A stretch of 64,000 nucleotides of DNA from Catenibacterium mitsuokai. GTDB taxonomy: Bacteria; Bacillota_I; Bacilli_A; Erysipelotrichales; Coprobacillaceae. The notes under the pieces were generated by a model. That model had not been told where the DNA came from, ran no database searches, and saw only the letters and a program-made list of their open reading frames with translations. The translations under genes were made by a program, and so were the position numbers. The stretch's first letter is position 1, and each line of letters starts with the position of its first letter. The stretch is from NCBI RefSeq assembly GCF_025148785.1, contig NZ_CP102271.1, positions 400,001-464,000 on the forward strand. Direction: 5' to 3'. Shown one piece after another: positions 24,290 through 33,413 of this stretch.

Positions 24290-25550
24290 TCACGATTTTT
24301 TAAAAAATACGCTCAATTTAAGAAAATTGTTGCTTTGAGTAATCTTATTCAGCGAATATACCATAACGATATTCGTAATATGCTTCCTTAAGTGAAATAG
24401 GCATAGGTGTAGCTCTTACCATTTCATTACTGAAAGCCTCAGTATCCATCATCATTCTTAGAATCTCAGATGCCATTTCCTTTCTCTTGAATGTATACTT
24501 AGCCTGCTTCTTAAGAAGCAGGAAATCTAGATAACCTTGTATGTATCTGGTGCCAACGCCTCTTGTTGTCTGTATCATTGAGCTTACTTCTGTCATCATC
24601 TCATTGACAGCTCCTAATGATTTACCATCATCAGTAAGATATCTCTTCTCTAAAGGAGATGTCTTTATCTTATTGTTTACTGCTTCAAGATAGTTGGCAA
24701 ACTGCTGTATGCTTGCCTTTGAATCTGATATGAACTCTTCCACATCCTTAAAGTAGTCTTTATTCGCTTTATATTTATCGAATGACTCACTTCCAAGACC
24801 TGATACCTGCATCATCATATGATCATTTTCATCTGTAGCACAGACAATGGCAACCTTGTGATGAGATATTCCTCTATATGCAGCCTGTTTACCTCTTTTC
24901 TTTGAGTATCTAGGCATATTTTGAGGACGTGTTCCCTTTAGGTTTATACTTTTATACTGTGTATCTATTTCAACTTCACCAGATAATTTCTGATGACCCA
25001 TGATTTCAGATGCTGCATGATAAAGTTTATGACGCATATAGAAGCAGGTCGTCTTGCTTGTCTCTAAGACTTGAGCCTCACCCTCTAGAGGCATTTTATA
25101 TAGTTCCAGTTCAATGAAGTGAAGCCACTGGTCCAAAGTAAAATGAGACCAGTAGAATAAGGTGTTGGTTCTATCACTAAAAGACTTGTGACAGTCAAGA
25201 CAGATATATCTCTGATGTCTGTTCTTATCTTTTCCATTCTTCTTGAAATGGACTGAACCACATATAGGGCATGCCTTATGAGATGGATCAATGTCTTCAT
25301 CATCCTGTTCATATAATGATTCGATAAGTTTATTTACATAATCCTTATCCTTAGATCTTAAATAGTTTTTTACCTGGTTTTCAGTTATCATAGCACTCAC
25401 CTGACCTTTTAAGATCATTTTACAACTGTTCGAGAAATGATGATTTGAGTTAGGTGGCTATAAAGTAGAAAAATAGGCGTTAAGTTAAATTTAATGATCT
25501 AGTAGCAACATTTTTCATAAACTTAGCGAAAAAATATTCTATTTCATCGC
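24290..25550 (-). mobile_element. Nested IS1595-like element (ends approximate)
   Basis: Subterminal inverted repeats of about 27 bp with roughly 21 matches: TACGCTCAATTTAAGAAAAT... at 24308-24334 against the complement of 25504-25530. The exact tips and target repeat are not clear to me. It sits just past the stop of the IS4 transposase. Confidence 0.55.
24345..25391 (-). CDS. Transposase, IS1595/ISXO2-like
   Basis: A 348-residue protein starting MITENQVKNYL after GGTGAG. The N-terminal zinc ribbon shows CPICGSVHFKKNG and RYICLDCHKSFSDRTNT (about 38-75), followed by the FYWSHFTLDQWLHFIEL region and EIDTQYKSINLKG, fitting the IS1595 DDE core. Reading frame intact. It belongs to an element inserted inside the IS4-like one. 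Confidence 0.8.
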   Translation of the reverse strand: MITENQVKNYLRSKDKDYVNKLIESLYEQDDEDIDPSHKACPICGSVHFKKNGKDKNRHQRYICLDCHKSFSDRTNTLFYWSHFTLDQWLHFIELELYKMPLEGEAQVLETSKTTCFYMRHKLYHAASEIMGHQKLSGEVEIDTQYKSINLKGTRPQNMPRYSKKRGKQAAYRGISHHKVAIVCATDENDHMMMQVSGLGSESFDKYKANKDYFKDVEEFISDSKASIQQFANYLEAVNNKIKTSPLEKRYLTDDGKSLGAVNEMMTEVSSMIQTTRGVGTRYIQGYLDFLLLKKQAKYTFKRKEMASEILRMMMDTEAFSNEMVRATPMPISLKEAYYEYRYGIFAE

Positions 25551-25573
25551 AAAAAGGTTTATAATTTGTCCGA

Positions 25574-26881
25574 CTAGTCAAATCTGTAGTTAAAATATAT
25601 GAACGACTTTCGTTTGACGTTTCTATTATGAGATCTACCGGGGCGAATTGGTAAGATTTCATTAGCTATCAGATTCTCTAAAGATGGATTTTTTCCATCT
25701 TTTTTGTTTAGAAAATTTCTTACTAAATGACAGGCTCTAGTGAAATTAATCTGATAAATATATTTCTTGTTTCTTTTTTCAATCTTTATCTTCCTTATAA
25801 ATCTCTGTATCAGATTATAAAGAGTAAGACTTATATAAATCTCCTGCTTTATATATTTTCTCTTCTTTGCGTGATGTGAATTCAAACCTATTGCATACTT
25901 TACATGTCTGAAAGAAGTCTCTATACCCCAGCGTTTATTATATAGTTCCTTGATGTCTTCAGATGAGAATTCAGTCCTATCAAGATTAGTAATTATACAT
26001 TCATATGTATCTTCAGTGATTTTGAATCGAACTATCCTGCAATTAAACTCATACCAGGGATCTTCTTTAGACATATAGTCAAATCGCATATTAGTAGGAC
26101 ATACTTTATATAGCTGAGGGCATGCTTTTATCATTGATGTACATTTCAGAGTAAGCATTCTAAACACGTCAATATCAAACTCATCATTCGGATACGGCCC
26201 TAAAGATCTTGTCATACTGGTTTTAGAATTGATATCCTTGACTCTGACAAGATACTTGTTTCCAGATTTCGCAACATGTTCAAAACCGTTATAAGATTCA
26301 TATCCTCTGTCCGCTATAAAAATCGCTTTCCTTCCCTGATAACGATCCACAAGCTGGCAGAAAGCATCATTTTCATCCCTTACTGCCTGACCCTGTATAA
26401 TAAGATCATCATATGATCGCTCAAGGAGATCGTAGCTGGCATTAATATGAAATGCGGAATAAGGCTTATTGGTACCGCCTGTTCTTAGAACTCTTGTTTC
26501 TTTATCATATATGGAATTATCGATTGGCAATTCACTCCCATCAATAGCGAGAAGACGATATCCTTTATACAGTATGTCTTCATGAGTTCTATCATTAAAC
26601 TTATTGAAAATATGTTTAAAAGCATCCACCTTGATTTTATTTCTAGCCTGCACAAACGCAGATGCAGTAGGTGTATCAAGTGCATTATCAAAAGACTTAA
26701 ATAGTTCATCTCTTAAAGAGCCGTTTTCCATGCAGAAGAGGATTTTGATGGTATCTTGAAAATCCAGTTTACGAGAACGAATGAAGTCTGTTCTGGAATT
26801 TTCGCAGAAAATAGAGCGTGAATCGTTCATTTTTTTGATAATGTGATTTAAAGTTTTCTCGAGTTGTTTATAGTTGTCCAT
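25574..26881 (-). CDS. Transposase, IS4 family
   Basis: A 435-residue DDE transposase. Catalytic blocks: LLAIDGSELPID (first Asp, about 115), IFIADRGYESYNGF (second Asp, about 190) and YNKRWGIETSFRHVKYAIG (the Y-R-E-K signature of IS4, about 330). The ATG at 26881 follows GGAGG. C-terminus RPGRSHNRNVK looks complete, so the nested element spared the gene. Confidence 0.9.
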   Translation of the reverse strand: MDNYKQLEKTLNHIIKKMNDSRSIFCENSRTDFIRSRKLDFQDTIKILFCMENGSLRDELFKSFDNALDTPTASAFVQARNKIKVDAFKHIFNKFNDRTHEDILYKGYRLLAIDGSELPIDNSIYDKETRVLRTGGTNKPYSAFHINASYDLLERSYDDLIIQGQAVRDENDAFCQLVDRYQGRKAIFIADRGYESYNGFEHVAKSGNKYLVRVKDINSKTSMTRSLGPYPNDEFDIDVFRMLTLKCTSMIKACPQLYKVCPTNMRFDYMSKEDPWYEFNCRIVRFKITEDTYECIITNLDRTEFSSEDIKELYNKRWGIETSFRHVKYAIGLNSHHAKKRKYIKQEIYISLTLYNLIQRFIRKIKIEKRNKKYIYQINFTRACHLVRNFLNKKDGKNPSLENLIANEILPIRPGRSHNRNVKRKSFIYFNYRFD

Positions 26882-27044
26882 AATGTATACCTCCGACGAC
26901 ATCTATAAACAATTGGCCAATAATCAATATATAAATATTGATTATTGGCCTCACATTTTTTGGCTTTTGTCAAGAGAAAATAAAAAAGGCATACATTTTG
27001 TTTGTATGCCTTGATAGCTGTCAATTCTTAACTTAATGACATTG

Positions 27045-27060
27045 ACCTCGCGGTCGTTTT
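27045..27060. repeat. Right target repeat and terminator half
   Basis: ACCTCGCGG (27045-27053) followed by TCGTTTT; right half of the split terminator described at the left repeat. Confidence 0.8.
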
Positions 27061-27606
27061 TTAAATGAAGTAATAAATTGTATTCATAACTCCTGCAAGG
27101 AGCATGACAAGAATAGGATCCCACTTATATTTAGTGAGTAATATAACACATACACTAAATATCACTACAAGATGGATTTTAAATGTATTGAAGCTTTCAC
27201 CAAAGAAGGCAGTGGTAAGAATAGAGACACCTGCAGTCGCAATTAATGCGACAACGGCTGGTCTTAACATCTTTAAGACACTTTGTAATTTATCCATATG
27301 TCGATATTTGAGATAGAGATAACTGATAATACCGACAATAATACATGAAGGTAATACACAACCTATAGTGGCACAAATAGCACCAGGAATACCAGCAATC
27401 TTGATACCGACAAAAGTTGCTGAATTGACGGCAATAGGGCCAGGTGTCATCTGTGAAATAGATATAAGATCAGTGAATTCAGAAACAGATAACCAATGAT
27501 GGGCTGTAATCACCTGCTGCTTAATAAGCGGCATAGCGGCATAACCACCACCAAAACTAAATGCACCCACCTGCAAGAAACTTAAGAATAATTGTAGATA
27601 AATCAT
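27061..27606 (-). CDS. Chromate-transporter-family protein, half 2
   Basis: A 181-residue membrane protein of the CHR family. FLQVGAFSFGGGYAAMPLIK and SQMTPGPIAVNSATFVG are the family's GGG and PGP motifs; about five hydrophobic segments follow. The start at 27606 overlaps the preceding stop (ATGA). Short CHR proteins work as heterologous pairs, as here. Chromate or sulfate export is the family label; the true substrate is unknown. Confidence 0.85.
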   Translation of the reverse strand: MIYLQLFLSFLQVGAFSFGGGYAAMPLIKQQVITAHHWLSVSEFTDLISISQMTPGPIAVNSATFVGIKIAGIPGAICATIGCVLPSCIIVGIISYLYLKYRHMDKLQSVLKMLRPAVVALIATAGVSILTTAFFGESFNTFKIHLVVIFSVCVILLTKYKWDPILVMLLAGVMNTIYYFI

Positions 27607-28151
27607 GACTGTACCCCTTTCAAAGAATAAAGTAATCCAATCATGATACAAACAATAATGACTATCATGACATTAATATTAAATATATAGTTTGCGACAA
27701 AAGCCCCAATCATAATAACAGGATAAAGCTTATTTTTCTCTTTTAAGAGACCGCTACCCATTTCGAAGCATACAGATGCAATGACTGCACCGACTCCTGC
27801 CTGCATCCCTTCTAACATAAGAGATACAATCAGATTAGTCTTAAATATTTCATAAAAGACAGAAATAACAGATATGATTACAAAGGGAGGAATAATTGTA
27901 GCGAGTACTGAGATGAATATTCCTAGTAGTCCTGCCATCTTATATCCAACTACAATCGCCCCATTGACCGCAATAGGCCCTGGTGCACTCTGTGCAATAG
28001 CGACTAAATCTAACATTTCATCTTCATCTATCCAATGGTAGTCCTCTACAAACTTCTTTCTCATTAAAGAAACGATGACATATCCACCTCCAAAAGTAAA
28101 AGCACTTAAGTAGAGAGTAGAAAAGAAGAGCTTCACTAATTTATTCTTCAA
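27603..28151 (-). CDS. Chromate-transporter-family protein, half 1
   Basis: A 182-residue CHR half with LSAFTFGGGYVIVSLMRKKF and IAQSAPGPIAVNGAIVVGY. I favour the TTG at 28151, 8 nt after GGAAGG; the ATG at 28184 lies almost on the -10 (plus 28176-28181) and has no ribosome site. It forms a coupled operon with the second half. Confidence 0.82.
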   Translation of the reverse strand: MKNKLVKLFFSTLYLSAFTFGGGYVIVSLMRKKFVEDYHWIDEDEMLDLVAIAQSAPGPIAVNGAIVVGYKMAGLLGIFISVLATIIPPFVIISVISVFYEIFKTNLIVSLMLEGMQAGVGAVIASVCFEMGSGLLKEKNKLYPVIMIGAFVANYIFNINVMIVIIVCIMIGLLYSLKGVQS

Positions 28152-28175
28152 AGTATTCACCTTCCTATGTTCTGT

Positions 28176-28181
28176 ATTATA
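28176..28181 (-). promoter_or_regulatory. -10 of the chr pair
   Basis: TATAAT on the minus strand, 24 nt ahead of the proposed TTG start and just downstream of the degV terminator. No good -35 seen. Confidence 0.45.
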
Positions 28182-28193
28182 CATTTTAGATAT

Positions 28194-28218
28194 GAAAAAA
28201 ACCAGTTTTTCAACTGGC
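28194..28218 (-). terminator. Terminator of degV
   Basis: On the minus strand GCCAGTT-GAAA-AACTGGT followed by seven T, adjoining the degV stop. Confidence 0.85.
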
Positions 28219-29049
28219 TTAACATTCACACCCTACAAGTAGTCCACCTATTTCAGCATAATAAGTACATAGACCACCCATTGGATATACAATAATATCT
28301 GCATGTGGATAAAGTTCTAAAATCTTATCTCTGACACTATGTGCAAGTTTTAAATTATCTGCATGTGAGATACGTACCTTACCACCATGGTATCCTGCAT
28401 TTTCAAGATGTTCAATCATAGATTTCACTACTTTCTTTTCACCACGACATTTACTGATCTGCTGGATAGTACCTTCTTCACTGGCTGTTGCGAAAATAGA
28501 AATATTTAATACACCAATCGCAGAAGCAACTGTTTTACTTACACGTCCATTCATCGCAAAGTTATGTAATGATTTTAATGCGAAGAACAATCTAGTATGA
28601 TTAAGATAGTCCTGACCTTTTTCTACAATTTCTTCAAATGGTAGATCTTCTTCAATCATTTCTTTTAATTTTTCAATAAGTAATCTCATTTCAGGTCCTG
28701 TAGATAAACTATCAAATACATGTACCTTTACATTTTCATTTTCTTCTTCATAAATACCTTTGGCTGTCATAGCAGAATTATAAGTGCCTGACATAGCACC
28801 AGTTAAAGTAATAACGAATATTTCATCAAATCCTTCATAACAATCTAACCAAGACCCAACACTTGGACATGCAGTATGGGAAACACCTTTATATTTTGCA
28901 AGGTCTTCAGACATTAAACGTACATCTAGTTCCTGATTGTCTACATAGTGTTTATTATCAGTAGAAATAGTCATCGGTGCTACCGCAAAATCTACGCCAT
29001 TTAATTCCCATATATCACAAGATGAGTCAGCTACAATTTTTCTTTTCAT
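28219..29049 (-). CDS. DegV-family fatty-acid-binding protein
   Basis: A 276-residue DegV (FakB-like) protein. IVADSSCDI at the N-terminus, SHTACPSVGSW and ITLTGAMSGTYNSA line the fatty-acid carboxylate site; ALKSLHNFAMNGRVSK is the conserved middle block. Such proteins present fatty acids to the kinase FakA for uptake into phospholipid. It may therefore link to the FAS operon functionally, though it is monocistronic here. AGGGAGG lies upstream. Confidence 0.88.
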   Translation of the reverse strand: MKRKIVADSSCDIWELNGVDFAVAPMTISTDNKHYVDNQELDVRLMSEDLAKYKGVSHTACPSVGSWLDCYEGFDEIFVITLTGAMSGTYNSAMTAKGIYEEENENVKVHVFDSLSTGPEMRLLIEKLKEMIEEDLPFEEIVEKGQDYLNHTRLFFALKSLHNFAMNGRVSKTVASAIGVLNISIFATASEEGTIQQISKCRGEKKVVKSMIEHLENAGYHGGKVRISHADNLKLAHSVRDKILELYPHADIIVYPMGGLCTYYAEIGGLLVGCEC

Positions 29050-29149
29050 GCGAAAAACCTCCCTATTAATACTATTGTAGTTTAAATTGTGAAATGATAC
29101 AATTTACAAAGAGAAAGTTTATGTAAATATTTGTTCAGAGGTGCAGTTT

Positions 29150-29680
29150 ATGGACGTAAATAAGAAAACACAAAGAAATAGATTTACAAGAATGTGTATA
29201 GGAGAAGCGATTGTAGAACTTATGAAGAGAGATTCTCTCGATAAGATTACAGTAAGCCAGATTGCGAAAAAAGCAGGTATTTCACGTATGACGTATTATC
29301 ATTATTATGATTCTAAGGTGAATGCGATAGAAGACTATCTACGTGAAATCATTATTCAGTATTTGACAGAACATAAAAAACGTCCTAAAGGAGAACGTTT
29401 CATGGAGTATTCACATATCTTGTTTTCGATAGAATTCTTTGATCAGTATGCGACATTCTTTATTATCATGGAAAGACAAGGTCTTTATTCTGTATTAGTG
29501 AATGCAGTCAACCATTTCATGGTAGAACTCTATTCTGATCATAAAGATATGATTTATCGTGCGTATTACTATGCAGGTGCTTTACTCAATACATTTATTA
29601 ACTGGGAAAAGACAGGAAAACTTGTTCCTGCACAGGAAGTCGCCAAGATGATTAGTGAAAGTGCACCAAAGATGCCTTAA
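29150..29680 (+). CDS. TetR-family regulator
   Basis: A 176-residue regulator. The helix-turn-helix is at about 30-52 (TVSQIAKKAGISRMTYYHYY), with the typical preceding helix. The ligand domain is not recognisable. The ATG at 29150 is preferred to the GTG at 29141. It is divergent from degV with 100 bp between, so control of degV or itself is plausible but unproven. Confidence 0.85.
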   Translation: MDVNKKTQRNRFTRMCIGEAIVELMKRDSLDKITVSQIAKKAGISRMTYYHYYDSKVNAIEDYLREIIIQYLTEHKKRPKGERFMEYSHILFSIEFFDQYATFFIIMERQGLYSVLVNAVNHFMVELYSDHKDMIYRAYYYAGALLNTFINWEKTGKLVPAQEVAKMISESAPKMP

Positions 29681-29699
29681 TAATGAGGCATCTTTTTTT
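29668..29699 (+). terminator. Terminator of the TetR gene
   Basis: AAAGATGCC (29668-29676) with GGCATCTTT (29687-29695) and a T run. Confidence 0.85.
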
Positions 29700-29730
29700 C
29701 ATAAATAAATCCTTTCGTAAATCGTATCTA

Positions 29731-30135
29731 TTATCCCTGACTTTCAATATATTTTTGTATAGTTGCTGATGACACTTCTCCAATGCTACAAGCAAAATAA
29801 CCATCTGACCAAAATATCTTTTCCTTCCAATACTGTTTTGATAAGACCGAACTATACTTTTGCCATAAGTGGTATGTTGTTTCTTGCTTTACAATTTTGA
29901 CAATATCGCTAACTCGATCTGTTGTATCGTAACTTAATAAGAAATGTATATGGTCTTTGTCGGTTTCTATCGCAATAATTTCGTAGCCACGAGTATTAGC
30001 TATATCGAAAATCTTTTGCTTAACATCATCGGCAATAGAGCCTATTAGCAGTTGTTTACGGTATTTGGTTACAAGGACTATATGTACCTTCAGACTGTAT
30101 TTTTGTCTGTTATGATGATTGTATCTACTATCCAC
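29731..30135 (-). CDS. tnpA: Y1 transposase TnpA (IS200/IS605)
   Basis: A 134-residue HUH transposase. DKDHIHFLLSY (about 60-70) is the HUH site and SATIQKYIESQG near the C-terminus holds the nucleophile Tyr. YSLKVHIVLVTKYRK is the usual start. The start is GTG at 30135 after GAGGTG. It cuts and joins single-stranded element DNA at end hairpins. Apparently intact. Confidence 0.9.
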   Translation of the reverse strand: MDSRYNHHNRQKYSLKVHIVLVTKYRKQLLIGSIADDVKQKIFDIANTRGYEIIAIETDKDHIHFLLSYDTTDRVSDIVKIVKQETTYHLWQKYSSVLSKQYWKEKIFWSDGYFACSIGEVSSATIQKYIESQG

Positions 30136-30224
30136 AGTTCACCTCAAAATATAGATATTTCGCTATAAATTAGATATAATTTAGATATAACATATAGTGA
30201 AATATCTATGAAAGGAGTACATCT

Positions 30225-31363
30225 ATGGAACAGATGACTATTACAGCTAAAATTCAAATAATCGTAGATGAAGCAGATAAGGTTTTGCTTGATGAAACTA
30301 TGTCTGTTTATCGTAATGCCTGTAATTATGTTTCGGACTATGTATTCCGTACTCATGACTTAAAGCAGTTTTCACTTAATAAAGCTTTGTATTCTACTTT
30401 GCGAGAAAAGTTTAAGCTTAAATCGCAGATGGCTCAGTCTGTTTTGAAGACTGTTATCGCCAGATATAAGACCATTCTTGAAAATCAGAATGAATGGATT
30501 AAACCATCGTTCAAAAAACCTTAGTATGATTTAGTTTGGAACAGAGATTATTCCTTAACACAAAATCGTTTTTCAATCAATACGCTTAATGGTCGTGTGA
30601 AGTTATCTTATTTTTCAGATGGAATGTCTAAGTATTTCAATCATACGATTTATACGTTTGGTACTGCCAAACTTGTAAGTAAGCATGGTAAATACTATCT
30701 GCATATACCAGTTACCTATGAGATTGAAGAAAGTAATATTTCTGACATCTGTAATGTTGTAGGTATTGACTAGGTATTAACTTTGTTGTTGCAACTTATG
30801 ACAGCAAACATAAGTCTGGATTTGTTAGTGGCAAAGCTATTAAACAGAAACGTGCTAACTATTCCAAGCTTCGCAAGGAACTCCAAATGCGACATACGCC
30901 ATCCTCAAGACGAAGACTAAAAGCTATCGGTCAGCGAGAAAACCGTTGGATGCAGGATATTAACCATCAGGTATCGAAGGCACTCGTTGAAAACAACCCA
31001 AAGCACACTCTCTTTGTATTGGAAGATTTATCAGGTATTCGTAATGCTACAGAACGTGTTAAAACAAAAAATCGCTATGTTTCTGTATCATGGTCTTTCT
31101 ATGACCTAGAGCAGAAACTAATCTACAAAGCAAAACAGAACCAGTCTTCTGTTATTAAGGTAGACCCTCGCTATACAAGCCAGTGCTGCCCTTGCTGTGG
31201 ACATGTTGAAAAGTCTAACCGCAATAAGAAGATACATCTGTTTACCTGCAAAAAATGTGGTTATAAATCTAATGATGACCGCATTGGAGCTATGAATCTG
31301 TATCGTATGGGAATAAACTATCTTGCAGATAGTCAAGTACCTAATACAGTTGTAACAGAGTAA
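30225..31363 (+). pseudogene. tnpB: TnpB RNA-guided nuclease, broken
   Basis: A normal TnpB sequence runs across three pieces: residues 1-99 up to an in-frame TAG at 30522, then 30525-30770 ending exactly at the RuvC-I motif VVGID, where one missing base brings a TAG at 30771, then the rest in another frame to 31363. The last piece keeps LEDLSGIRN (RuvC-II Glu), the zinc finger SQCCPCCGHV...CKKCG and DDRIGAMNL. Two independent lesions mean no active nuclease without suppression. Confidence 0.88.
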
Positions 31364-31509
31364 ACTCTCTTGCAAAGGGTGCCGTCAATCACCCTATGAT
31401 GTAACGCCACTTTAGATAGCGATATCTATTGGGGTTAAAGGTCGGAGGTGTAAACCGTTAGTACGACTGGGCAGTTACAAGCCCATGACCTTTAGGTCGT
31501 AGGTATTTG
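31364..31509 (+). ncRNA. Candidate omega-RNA scaffold of the dead tnpB
   Basis: The non-coding right end between the tnpB stop and the host junction contains the usual hairpins. In this family the RNA covering the tnpB 3' end and right end serves as the TnpB guide, and the host bases just beyond (starting GTTGTGGGATATGG) would be the guide. Inference from family knowledge. Confidence 0.45.
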
Positions 31510-32165
31510 ACGTTGTGGGATATGGTGTTGATGATTCAGAAGAATTTAATAAGTTAGGTGAAAGTATTGAGAAACAGGAACAGGCATGCAGCTTAAAGAA
31601 ACTAGAATTGACTAATGATTTAGGTTTTGAATTAGAGAAAGTACAGTTAGATGATTTATCTTATAATAGTGTCTATACAGGTGAAATGTTTGGTGAAGCT
31701 TTATTAAATGATCCACGTTATCTTGATCATGAATTATTAAAGCCTTATAGAGAAGGTGGAGCTAGAAGTGATAATCCTGTTGTGAACTTCTATTGGGATT
31801 ATTATGCACAAGGTAAACCTTGTTATACTGAAATTAAGTTTCCTTCATTAGAAGACACAATTAAACTAATTAATGAACATGGTGGAATCGCAGTCCTAGC
31901 CCATCCTGGTAATAATCTTAAAGGACAGTTTGAATTACTAGATGAAACGGTTAAACTAGGATTACAGGGGGTTGAATGTTTCTCTAGTTATCATCCGGAA
32001 GAAGTGAATCAGTACTTCTATAATAAGGCGAAAGAACTGAATATTCTTTATACATGTGGTAGTGATTTCCATGGTAAGACAAAACCTTCTATTAAGTTAG
32101 GTGGACATCATAGTCAAGTAGAAGAAGAGATAAAAGATAATTTGAAGAAGTGTCATTTGATTTAG
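31510..32165 (+). pseudogene. PHP-domain phosphoesterase, N-terminus lost
   Basis: About 217 residues from DVVGYGVDDSEEFNKLG to the natural C-terminus. The C-terminal metal ligands remain (AVLAHPGN and YTCGSDFHG), but the N-terminal block with HTH and DHD motifs, about 60-75 residues, is absent. The IS right end meets the gene in frame at 31509, and no N-terminal part is found on the left side, so insertion came with, or was followed by, a deletion. There is no ribosome site for the internal GTG. Confidence 0.8.
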
Positions 32166-32219
32166 GGAAAGTGAAAGCTTTCCTTTTTGTGTTATACTTT
32201 ATCTAAAGGAGTTGAAATC

Positions 32220-33413
32220 ATGTATCAGGAATCAGTTAAGAACTTCAATAAAATACGCGAGTATATCAGAGAATTCTATATCAATGGATTCAAGAGTCGG
32301 CAGGACTATACAATTAAAAGTGCACGTTCTTATGATGATGAAAAAAGACGTATAGAAAGCTATATGAGTGATTATATTGATTATCATATAACACCAGGTG
32401 GTAAGGTTCCTTACTTATCTATTGATACACGTATCACTCAGCATAATCCCTTATATAGAGTATGGAAAACAAAAAGCTTTACGGATCATGATATCATTCT
32501 TCACTTTCTTATATTAGACTTACTTGATACACCTTTATCCATGAGTGAACTCATGGATCAAATAGATGAGAAGACAAATCATACTTATCTCTATGATGAA
32601 TCAACACTTAGAAAGAAACTAAAAGAATATGTTAGAGAAGGAATTATTATCACAAATAAAAAAGGAAAGAAGATCTATTATCAATTAAGTGAAGATTATA
32701 TCATTCCTCATGATATTCTTGATTTCTTTAGTGAAGTATCTCCTTGTGGTGTGATTGGTTCTTATATACTAGATAAGCAGGAGAAAGAAGAATCTCTTTT
32801 TGGTTTTAAACATCATTACCTCACTCATGTATTAGACAGTGAAGTGCTTTATGATTTACTCAATGCGATACATCAGTATAAGTATGTATCGATAAGAACA
32901 TCAAATAATAGAATAAAGGTGCTCCCTCTTAGTATATTTATAAGTGTGCAGGATGGCAGACAATATTTGATGGCTTATATGTGTCAAAGTAAAAAGATGT
33001 ATTCATTTCGTCTAGATCATATTATTTCTATTAAATCTCTAGAAGAAGCAGAAGACTTTGAGATATATAGAAAAGAGTTAGAAGAAATGAAGAAACATCT
33101 ATGGGGTGTAAGTTTATCTAATGGTTCTTTAGAAACAGTAGAATTTACTCTACATCATGAACCATGGGAAGAACATATATATAGACGATTATTGCGTGAA
33201 AAGAGATGTGGATATGTAGAAAGGCTAAATGAGAATACAAGTCGTTTCTATGCAGAAGTATATGATGTAAAGGAAATGATTCCCTGGATTCGTACATTCA
33301 TATGTCGTATTCAATCTATTTCTATATCTAATAAAGAAATAGAAAATCAATTTAAGAAGGATTTAGAAGAAATGTATCGTTATTATGAGGGGGATGAAGA
33401 TGATATTTCATGA
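32220..33413 (+). CDS. WYL-domain transcription regulator 1
   Basis: A 397-residue protein. A winged-helix region lies at about 95-165 (TPLSMSELMDQIDEK, DESTLRKKLKEYVREGI), then the WYL domain at about 215-285: KYVSIRTSNNRIKVLPLSIF and RQYLMAYMCQSKKMYSFRLD. WYL domains sense nucleic acids or nucleotides and often control defence or repair genes. AAAGGAG supports the ATG at 32220. It overlaps the second WYL gene. Confidence 0.85.
   Translation: MYQESVKNFNKIREYIREFYINGFKSRQDYTIKSARSYDDEKRRIESYMSDYIDYHITPGGKVPYLSIDTRITQHNPLYRVWKTKSFTDHDIILHFLILDLLDTPLSMSELMDQIDEKTNHTYLYDESTLRKKLKEYVREGIIITNKKGKKIYYQLSEDYIIPHDILDFFSEVSPCGVIGSYILDKQEKEESLFGFKHHYLTHVLDSEVLYDLLNAIHQYKYVSIRTSNNRIKVLPLSIFISVQDGRQYLMAYMCQSKKMYSFRLDHIISIKSLEEAEDFEIYRKELEEMKKHLWGVSLSNGSLETVEFTLHHEPWEEHIYRRLLREKRCGYVERLNENTSRFYAEVYDVKEMIPWIRTFICRIQSISISNKEIENQFKKDLEEMYRYYEGDEDDIS

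Larger units (their letters stand above)
24189..27044 (-). mobile_element. IS4-like element carrying a nested IS1595-like element
   Basis: Perfect 17-bp inverted ends CAATGTCATTAAGTTAA (24189-24205) and TTAACTTAATGACATTG (27028-27044), flanked by a 9-bp direct repeat. The IS4 transposase reads on the minus strand near the right end. An imperfect terminator-like hairpin (about 24211-24258) lies inside the left end and would stop read-through. Confidence 0.85.
29700..31509. mobile_element. IS200/IS605-type element with divergent tnpA and tnpB
   Basis: tnpA on minus and tnpB on plus share a 90-bp control region with a near-perfect inverted repeat (AGATATTTCGCTATA / TATAGTGAAATATCT). The right end carries hairpins GGGC-AGTTACAA-GCCC and GACC-TTTA-GGTC and ends near TTTGAC, where a truncated host gene begins. 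Left boundary is approximate. Such elements leave no target duplication. Confidence 0.75.
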
